Part shown: positions 7,301 to 12,196 of the stretch, in pieces
How positions within the stretch are numbered: the stretch's first letter is position 1
How the letters are laid out: every line of letters begins with the position of its first letter
DNA from: an uncultured Lachnospiraceae bacterium
GTDB taxonomy: Bacteria > Bacillota > Clostridia > Lachnospirales > Lachnospiraceae
Reading direction: 5' to 3'
DNA: 15,144 nt
Assembly (NCBI GenBank): GCA_947068385.1
Contig: CAMTBF010000024.1
Span: 1-15,144 of the forward strand
Position numbers and translations under genes: made by a program
Notes under the pieces: model-generated
Database searches by the model: none
Told to the model about the DNA's origin: nothing
The model's input: only the letters and a program-made list of their open reading frames with translations

Positions 7301-7908
7301 AGTTCCAGAAGAACAAGCTGCAGATCCTGGCGGAGCTGATGAAGCTGCGGCAGATCTGCTGCGACCCGGGGCTGTGCTTCGAGGACTATAAGGGCGAGTC
7401 CGCCAAGCTGGAGGCCTGCGTGGACCTGGTGCGCAGCGCCGTGGAGGGCGGGCACAAGATACTGCTGTTCTCCCAGTTCACTTCCATGCTGGAGCTGATC
7501 GGAGACCGCCTCACCCAGGAGCAGATCAGCTTCTACACCATCACCGGGGCCACCCCCAAGGAGAAGCGCCTTGCGCTGGTGAAGGCCTTCAATGGCGACG
7601 ACACCAAGGTCTTCCTGATATCCCTGAAGGCAGGGGGCGTGGGCCTGAACCTGACCGGGGCGGACGTGGTCATCCACTACGACCCCTGGTGGAACCTGGC
7701 GGTGCAGAACCAGGCCACGGACCGCACCCACCGCATCGGCCAGACGAAGATGGTGGTGGTGTACCGGCTCATAGCCAAGGGCACCATAGAGGAGAAGATA
7801 CAGGAGCTCCAGGAGAGCAAGCGGGCCCTGTCGGAGCAGGTGATCTCCGGGGACGCGGGGCAGCTGGGCGGGATGAGCAAAGAGGACTTTTTGTCGCTGC
7901 TCTCCTAG
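4342..7908 (+). CDS. SNF2-family helicase with SWIM-like zinc finger
   Basis: This is a 1188-residue, DNA-dependent ATPase of the bacterial SNF2 type, presumably cytoplasmic and DNA-translocating; no cellular role is established for this class in Clostridia. The order is a charged N-terminus, a SWIM-like Cys cluster (residues about 166-187), a long middle region fitting the bacterial SNF2-associated domain (about 230-600), and a C-terminal two-lobed motor. Motor motifs are ADDMGLGKT (Walker A, about 752-760), DEAQ (852-855), ALTGTPIENRLSELW, LKAGGVGLNLTGAD and QATDRTHRIGQ (1124-1134), so it should be active. The SWIM pattern reads CQC, CRRH, then CAY where CxH is expected. The start at 4342 is chosen because ATG 4327 lies in the -10 box and GGGGAAAGGA precedes 4342. 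ATG 4408, preceded by AAGAGG, is an alternative. The 79-aa gene follows after 111 bp. No nuclease, methylase or BREX/DISARM partner is present, so a defence role is not indicated here. Confidence 0.92.
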   Translation: MIHRRFIEEADELRKESGKRMGMHKRRPATGTGRKDDAAEAAKSAAESMRDGQAERGQEYVVLNRQEEEDSPEAERRSLADYAELGRYQYFDMAAIRKTMRLTKAVTQKAEALCREDKVSLKDVQSGYAEGRSELVGEALGEGREGKTVFPVHILFSRDSALYAECQCAECRRHYYSMYYRREYCAYLGALLQRVEEDLRDKNLGDATDRRGMQLIRAFYESHANTVMSDAIGKAESMTLVPRVILKNGELRVSFKVGEKKLFVVKDLFEFYTNVQESKTASYGSSTSLNHSISNFTEKSRPWIDFIGRIVKEELNFERRMIEANSYSRRAASKDGELALSGWRLDELYGLLGAEPLEYEDRDSGTKLKTTLYAKERNPKISMTIRKNDLGRHREFHGIAVSCRMPQLFYGVGTAYYVCEAGLCRLDPEFLKRIRIIAQFCDEGELSFQVGRNKLPQFYYSVLPQLEGAVDIMEENAEEIAAFLPPQARFVFYLDAEDDDMSCRVGARYGEQEFRVVDFGDREGPLEPFREGTREEEALFLARQWFPYWDGEKKELSCLGDEGLMFQVLDKGVDALLALGEVQCTRRFTNLNIGRRVRMSVGISVSKNLLNLDIATQDVPPEELLDILKSYRQKKKYYRLRNGDFLSLEQDALQTLAEMVDSLRMSPKELLKGNVKLPLYRALYLDKLLEKNEEIYSNRDSHFREMVKDFKTVGDADFEEPPTLREVMRGYQRNGYRWLRMLEAYGLGGILADDMGLGKTIQVLAVLLAARLEGKEGTALVVAPASLVYNWGEEIRAFTPQLSCCFITGGQEERREKLSHYKEYDVVVTSYDLLKRDIENYEDKEFTYQIIDEAQYIKNHSTAAAKAVKAVKSRTRYALTGTPIENRLSELWSIFDFLIPGYLYGYDVFRNDFEAPIVRNEDQGALERLQRMTGPFILRRMKENVLKDLPEKLEENRYVKFESGQQKLYDAQVVNMKQRIGMQDAQEFQKNKLQILAELMKLRQICCDPGLCFEDYKGESAKLEACVDLVRSAVEGGHKILLFSQFTSMLELIGDRLTQEQISFYTITGATPKEKRLALVKAFNGDDTKVFLISLKAGGVGLNLTGADVVIHYDPWWNLAVQNQATDRTHRIGQTKMVVVYRLIAKGTIEEKIQELQESKRALSEQVISGDAGQLGGMSKEDFLSLLS

Positions 7909-8019
7909 CGCGGAAAGAAAAGCGGAAATAAAAATTTCCATACGGGGGAATATTTTCCATATCTTGTCCATATACTGGTAGAAAAGGGCTGGGGACGGTC
8001 CGTTGAAAGGAGAAAGTTT
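7909..8019 (+). other. A/T-rich gap before the 79-aa gene, with possible -10
   Basis: The gap holds a short palindrome GGAAAT-AAAA-ATTTCC (7924-7939), repeated CCATA(T/C) words (7938, 7957, 7969) and a TATACT at 7971-7976 that could be a -10. I found no convincing -35 at 17 nt and no terminator with a U tract. The small gene may therefore be read through from the helicase or have its own weak promoter. Confidence 0.35.
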
Positions 8020-8259
8020 ATGGCAAGAGGACAGCGGAAGACCATCGAGGAGAAGATTGCGGCAAAGCAGGAGCTGATCGAGGCCCTGCAGACCAGAGTG
8101 GAATCGGAGAAGCGCGAGCTGGAGGAGCTTTATATGGAGAAGAAGCGCAAGGAGCTGGAGGCGGTGAGCGACATCATGGCCGAGTCGGGACTGGGGCCTG
8201 AGGAAGTGGCGGAGGTGCTGCAGGAGTATCTGGAGCGCAGGGAGCAGGCCGCCTCCTAG
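8020..8259 (+). CDS. Small coiled-coil protein, 79 aa, unknown function
   Basis: AAAGGAGA at 8006-8013 precedes ATG 8020 by 6 nt, supporting a translated gene. Residues of about 7-50 form a charged continuous helix with heptad spacing (TIEEKIAAKQELIEALQTRV and onward), suggesting dimerisation. Residues of about 51-74 (DIMAESGLGPEEVAEVLQEY) resemble a short helix-turn-helix-like or dimer-capping segment. From memory, proteins of this length starting with the RKTIEEKI block recur in Lachnospiraceae as hypothetical proteins. The size and coiled-coil-plus-short-C-terminal layout superficially resemble H-NS-like oligomerising proteins, but no DNA-binding motif of that kind is seen. The gene sits 111 bp after the helicase in the same direction, which may mean co-expression. 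It has no signal peptide or membrane segment. Its function is unknown. Confidence 0.75.
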   Translation: MARGQRKTIEEKIAAKQELIEALQTRVESEKRELEELYMEKKRKELEAVSDIMAESGLGPEEVAEVLQEYLERREQAAS

Positions 8260-8313
8260 CACGGAAGGCGCTGCGATGGGAAAAGAAAAACGGCATAGAG
8301 ACGTTTCGCCTAT

Positions 8314-8354
8314 GGAGAATCCGGGGACAGGAGAGAGCTGCCCCCGGATTCTCC
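8314..8354. terminator. Perfect 13-bp hairpin after the 79-aa gene
   Basis: GGAGAATCCGGGG (8314-8326) and its exact complement (8342-8354) enclose a 15-nt loop. The hairpin begins 55 bp after the stop of the small gene and lies upstream of the MATE promoter, so termination of the upstream transcript is the simplest reading. No U tract follows, so it is not a textbook intrinsic terminator. Confidence 0.5.
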
Positions 8355-8390
8355 GCATGTGCGCCCGGGCCGCGGAAGGGGGCCTGGAAC

Positions 8391-8435
8391 GCAAAATAGT
8401 ACATAGGCAAAGGGATTTCGGGCAAAATAGTACAT
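8391..8435. repeat. Two direct 14-bp repeats beside the MATE promoter
   Basis: GCAAAATAGTACAT occurs exactly at 8391-8404 and again at 8422-8435, a 31-bp period or three helical turns. The last base of the second copy is the first base of the -35 hexamer of the MATE gene. This placement suggests paired binding sites for a repressor or activator. No regulator gene is adjacent in the window. Confidence 0.6.
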
Positions 8436-8463
8436 TGCATCTTTTCTGGAGAAAGCCTATACT
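8435..8463 (+). promoter_or_regulatory. Promoter of the MATE transporter gene
   Basis: TTGCAT at 8435-8440 and TATACT at 8458-8463 are exactly 17 nt apart. Transcription would begin near 8470, giving a leader of about 57 nt. The leader contains a small hairpin, CCCGG-GAAA-CCGGG (8492-8505), closed by a GNRA-type tetraloop, about 7 nt before the AAAAGAGG ribosome binding site. Confidence 0.6.
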
Positions 8464-8526
8464 TTGTCGGAAATGATAAATTTCGGATCATCCCGGGAAA
8501 CCGGGCACCGGAAAAGAGGTATGATT

Positions 8527-9870
8527 ATGACAAAGGATATGACACAGGGAAGCCCTATGAAGCTGATATTGGGTTTTTCCGTTCCGCTTTTATTCGGATT
8601 CCTGTTCCAGCAGTTCTACAGCCTTGTGGATACGGTGATCGTAGGGCGCTTTCTGGGCACGGACAATCTGGCGGCAGTGGGGGCCACGGGCTCCGTGAAC
8701 TTCCTGATCATCGGCTTCTGCATGGGGGTGTGCAGCGGCTTCTCCATCCCGGTGGCCCATAAGTTCGGGGCCAGGGATTACGCGGACCTGCGCAGGTACG
8801 TGGCAAACTGCGTCTGGCTGTCCGTGGGCTTCGCTGCGGTGCTGACCGTGGCCACGGCGGCCCTGGCCAGGCAGATCTTGGTCTGGATGCGCACGCCTTC
8901 GGACATCATCGACAGGTCGTATGCCTACATATACGTCATCTTCCTGGGGATCCCTGTGACATTCCTCTACAACATGACCTCCGGCGTCATCCGAGCGCTG
9001 GGGGACAGCAGGACGCCAGTGATCTTCCTGGTGATGTCCTCCTTCCTGAACGTGGGCCTGGACCTCTTCTTCATCGTGAACCTCCATACGGGGGTACAGG
9101 GGGCGGCCCTGGCCACTGTGATCTCCCAGGGGGTGTCGGGGGCGTGCTGCCTGCTGTTCATGGTGAAAAAGTTCGAGATCCTGCGGATCCGGCGGGAGGA
9201 GTGGAGGCCGGACGGCCATCGGATGCGGATGCTGTGCGGCATGGGCGTGCCCATGGGGCTGCAGTATTCCGTCACGGCCATCGGCAGCGTGATCCTCCAG
9301 AGCGCCACCAATACTTTGGGCTCCAGCGCCGTGGCCGCCGTGACCGCATCGGGGCGGATCAACGGCTTCCTGGCCTGTCCCTTTGAGGCCATGGGCTCCA
9401 CCATGGCCACCTACGGCGGGCAGAACATCGGCGCAAAGCGGCTGGACCGCATAGGCCAGGGGCTGAAATCCTGCGTCATGCTGGGGATAGGGTATTCCGT
9501 GATTGCGCTGCTTATAAGCGTCTTCCTGGGCAGGCCCCTGGCAAGCCTGTTCCTGGAGGCCTCAGAGGGCGAGATCATCGGCAACGCCCGGATGCTGCTG
9601 ATCTACAATACCGCATTCTATGCCCTGCTGGCCCTGGTGAACATCATCCGCTTCCTGATACAGGGCATGGGATTCCCCACCTTCGCCATCCTGGCTGGGT
9701 TCTTCGAGATGGTGGCCAGAGGCATCGTGGGCTTCGCGCTGGTGCCCTTGCTCGGGTTCACGGGAGTGGCCCTGGGCAACCCTCTGGCCTGGCTGTTCGC
9801 GGACTTGTTTTTGATCCCGGCGTACTTCCATGTGCGCAGGACGCTGGAGAGGCAGCTTTCGGAGAAGTGA
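8527..9870 (+). CDS. MATE family efflux transporter
   Basis: This is a 447-residue polytopic inner-membrane antiporter of the multidrug and toxic compound extrusion family, which exports drugs or metabolites using Na+ or H+. It has about 12 hydrophobic segments in two homologous halves. The first half contains the family block GFLFQQFYSLVDTVIVGRFL near residues 23-42, then DNLAAVGATGSVNFLI and TSGVIRALGDSRTP. The second half has the GGQNIGAKR loop and FLIQGMGFP. A frame extension back to a TTG at 8464 abuts the -10 box and is rejected. ATG 8527 lies 7 nt after AAAAGAGG (8512-8519), whereas ATG 8521 is only 1 nt away. The N-terminus MTKDMTQGSP is typical of clostridial MATE proteins. The gene is transcribed alone from its own promoter with direct repeats upstream, which suggests regulated expression. 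The substrate cannot be inferred. Confidence 0.95.
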   Translation: MTKDMTQGSPMKLILGFSVPLLFGFLFQQFYSLVDTVIVGRFLGTDNLAAVGATGSVNFLIIGFCMGVCSGFSIPVAHKFGARDYADLRRYVANCVWLSVGFAAVLTVATAALARQILVWMRTPSDIIDRSYAYIYVIFLGIPVTFLYNMTSGVIRALGDSRTPVIFLVMSSFLNVGLDLFFIVNLHTGVQGAALATVISQGVSGACCLLFMVKKFEILRIRREEWRPDGHRMRMLCGMGVPMGLQYSVTAIGSVILQSATNTLGSSAVAAVTASGRINGFLACPFEAMGSTMATYGGQNIGAKRLDRIGQGLKSCVMLGIGYSVIALLISVFLGRPLASLFLEASEGEIIGNARMLLIYNTAFYALLALVNIIRFLIQGMGFPTFAILAGFFEMVARGIVGFALVPLLGFTGVALGNPLAWLFADLFLIPAYFHVRRTLERQLSEK

Positions 9871-9874
9871 CGCA

Positions 9875-9900
9875 GGGGCCGGCATCTACTGGCCGGCCTC
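9875..9900. terminator. GC-rich hairpin between convergent genes
   Basis: The arms 9875-9883 and 9892-9900 pair over 9 bp (core GGCCGGC/GCCGGCC, one G-U) with an 8-nt loop. The hairpin begins 5 bp after the MATE stop and overlaps the last codons and stop of the convergent minus-strand gene. It has no U tract. A bidirectional 3' end structure is likely. Confidence 0.5.
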
Positions 9901-12177
9901 CAGCTTCCTGGACGCGAAGGCAATCTCCTGCTCCAGGTAGTCCGGAACCGGGGTGTTGCTGTTGCGCAGCTTCTGGCGCAGCATGCTCAGCTTCTGCACC
10001 CGCTGTCCGGACAGGATCCGCTGGCGGCTGAGCAGCTCCGAGAACATGGGGTTCTGCTCCAGCCCTGCGTCCATGGAGGCGGGGAGAGGGCAGTACAGGA
10101 ACAGGATTCTGCGGGCCACCTTGTTCATCCTGGCCGAGCCGCTGCTCTCGTAGAAGATCCAGGTGATATAGTCCCGGACGAACATCTCCCGGAAGCTGTT
10201 CTTGGCCCGGACCAGGCTGTTCTGCAGCTTCTCCTTGGCATCCTTGCTCAGCTCCGTGTTCTTCTTGTAGAACTGCATGTAGTCGAAGTACTCGCTGGTC
10301 AGGGAGGGCTCCGACACATCGTTCCAGCGGCCGCTCTGGATGCGCTTGCACATCTCCCAGCGGAATTCGCCGGTCATGCGGACGATCGCCGTGTCCAGGC
10401 TCTCCATATAGAACGCGGGCAGGATCATGCGGCTGGGGCTGTTTCGCTTGCGGCCCTCGATCTCCTGCCACAGGGAGCCTCTGATCCCGGCGTTGGGCAT
10501 CAGGATGATGTCGGGCAGGTATTCCACATGCATGGGCTCCCGGTTCATGGCCTGGGCCAGGTCGTAATCGATGGTCTCCCGGTAGAACGCGGAGAAGTCC
10601 ACCTTCCTTAGCATGTTCAGGGCGCTTTCTACTTTCTCCGGGGTGACGAAGGAGTCCCTTAGGTCTTTGAGCATGTTCTCGGCGGTGAACAGCGGGCAGA
10701 AGGTGGTCACCCGGCCGAAGGTCACCTTGTTGGCGCTGGGGAAGAGGTTCTCCAGCTCATAGCGCACCTTCGCCATGCGGTCATTCTCCAGCTCGGCCAC
10801 CTGGGAGGCGGAGAGGTTGTTCTTTTTCTTCTGCAGATGGACATAGTCGTCGTAATCCTCGTCCAGCTCGCTGCGGCTGGGGTTCTTCTCCCCGTCATAG
10901 ATCGCCATCAGCCAGTCGTAGAAGGTGTACACGCCCATCTGCCCCGGCTCGCTCATATAGCTGGCCAGGCGGTAGAGGGCGACGGCATTGTCTTCCCCTG
11001 CCAGCTTCTCGTCCACATAGCCGAAATACAGGAACATCCGCACGGGGACGGGGATGTCCGGCACGGACAGGGAGCGCTGGAACACCTCCGTGTACAGGAG
11101 ATAGAATTCGTCCGTGAGCTTCCTGCGCAGGCGCGTGCACTCGTCGTCCGTGGAGTTCTTGTCCCTGATGTCCCTGTAGAGGGCCACATGCTCCCGGAAG
11201 GAGGCTTCCTTTTCGCCATCAAGCCCGGCAAAGTCCAGGATGGTCTCCAGGGAGCCCTCTAGGAGCTTCAGGATGTCCCCGTCGGAGCCGTCCCCCGCCC
11301 CGGAAGCCGCCTGGGGATGCTGAAGCGCGCCCTCCTTCCGGCGGAAGGCATCCGCCCGGGCCGTGGCCTGGACCTCGGGAGGGAAGTCGTATTCGTCGGG
11401 CAGGCAGAGCATCTGGGAGATGCTCTCGTACAGCCCGCCCGTGTCCTGCCCCTCCTGGCGGAGGCGGTAGTAGAGCTTGGTCATGGCGTCGAAGAGGTCA
11501 TTCCCCGAGGGGTTGAAATAGCAGTCTATGATCTGGGAGCGGTACTGGGCCTGGGCCTCCAGCACCCGGTAGGACTTGTTCAGGTCCAGGGAGCCCTTCC
11601 GCAGCGCCCCCAGGGACAGCCCCGGCTCCTGCAGCAGGACATGGGCATCAGCACCCATGTAGATGCGCTGCAGCGCGGAATAATATCTGCTCAGCCATTC
11701 ATCGCAGGAGTCCTCCAGGCTGGGGGCGATCGCCTCCACCTCCGGGGGGATGCGGGAGGGGGCCTTGTGCTTCTCGCACAGGCTGGCGTACAGCTCGCAG
11801 TCCGTCCGCAGCCTCCGGTAGAGATTGGCGCTGCTGACCTCGGACAGGTTGCACTGCTCCAGCATGGCGTCGAACTGGCGCAGCATGGAGAGGAGGAACA
11901 GCTTGGCGATGTCGGGGCGCTTCTGCATCAGGTTGCCCAGGGCCTCCAGACTGGTCAGGGGGTAGGGCATGAGGGTGGTGTCCTCTAAGGCGGTGTAGGT
12001 CAGAAAGTGTATCTCCGAGCATATCTCGCAGATGCCCGCCACATCTCCGTTCCGGATCTGGTAGGAGCCCCCGGGGCACTGTACCTCCACCCGCCCCTGG
12101 GAGATCAGGTACAATGTGGTCATGGGCTGTTCGCTGCTGCAGATGGTCTTTGATTTTTCAATAACGATTCCTGGCAT
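9886..12177 (-). CDS. CRP-like cupin domain protein with large uncharacterised C-terminal region, 763 aa
   Basis: Residues of about 15-110 fit a cyclic nucleotide-binding-type beta barrel followed by its helix: TTLYLISQGRVEVQ, then RNGDVAGICE, then TALEDTTL, then LPYP-like and LFLLSMLRQFDAMLEQ segments. The phosphate-binding cassette appears degenerate. GICE (48-51) replaces the usual FGE, and TYTALED (60-66) has Thr where the ligand-binding Arg sits, so cAMP or cGMP binding is doubtful. The remaining 650 residues are mostly helical, without a motif I recognise. There is a Gly/Ser/Asp linker near 283-305, a charged helix near 440-470, and a more conserved-looking block from Leu554 (LPDIILMPNAGIRGSLWQEI) through IFYESSGSARMNKVARR. 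It has no helix-turn-helix, membrane or signal segment. AAGGA stands 8 nt before the ATG. It follows the dehydratase activase gene by 19 bp and is surely co-transcribed. The biochemical role is unknown. Confidence 0.85.
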   Translation of the reverse strand: MPGIVIEKSKTICSSEQPMTTLYLISQGRVEVQCPGGSYQIRNGDVAGICEICSEIHFLTYTALEDTTLMPYPLTSLEALGNLMQKRPDIAKLFLLSMLRQFDAMLEQCNLSEVSSANLYRRLRTDCELYASLCEKHKAPSRIPPEVEAIAPSLEDSCDEWLSRYYSALQRIYMGADAHVLLQEPGLSLGALRKGSLDLNKSYRVLEAQAQYRSQIIDCYFNPSGNDLFDAMTKLYYRLRQEGQDTGGLYESISQMLCLPDEYDFPPEVQATARADAFRRKEGALQHPQAASGAGDGSDGDILKLLEGSLETILDFAGLDGEKEASFREHVALYRDIRDKNSTDDECTRLRRKLTDEFYLLYTEVFQRSLSVPDIPVPVRMFLYFGYVDEKLAGEDNAVALYRLASYMSEPGQMGVYTFYDWLMAIYDGEKNPSRSELDEDYDDYVHLQKKKNNLSASQVAELENDRMAKVRYELENLFPSANKVTFGRVTTFCPLFTAENMLKDLRDSFVTPEKVESALNMLRKVDFSAFYRETIDYDLAQAMNREPMHVEYLPDIILMPNAGIRGSLWQEIEGRKRNSPSRMILPAFYMESLDTAIVRMTGEFRWEMCKRIQSGRWNDVSEPSLTSEYFDYMQFYKKNTELSKDAKEKLQNSLVRAKNSFREMFVRDYITWIFYESSGSARMNKVARRILFLYCPLPASMDAGLEQNPMFSELLSRQRILSGQRVQKLSMLRQKLRNSNTPVPDYLEQEIAFASRKLEAGQ

Positions 12178-12196
12178 AGTACTTTTCCTTTCTTAT

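Noticed and set aside
4342..7908. Anti-phage defence role for the SNF2 helicase (DISARM/BREX-like)
   Set aside because: No methyltransferase, phospholipase D or other partner genes are present; the neighbours are proline synthesis and a transporter.
4207..8394. A 1395-codon open frame on the minus strand opposite the helicase
   Set aside because: It mirrors the helicase codons in a high-G+C gene, has Leu/His/Pro/Gln-rich low-complexity translation, contains no family motif, and the helicase motifs on the plus strand are unambiguous.
8276..8476. Possible 66-aa gene before the MATE transporter
   Set aside because: It runs through a perfect hairpin, both 14-bp repeats and the MATE promoter, and its product has no recognisable features.
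8464..8526. TTG-initiated N-terminal extension of the MATE protein
   Set aside because: The TTG directly follows the -10 box, so it would precede the transcription start; ATG 8527 has a good RBS and the family-typical N-terminus.
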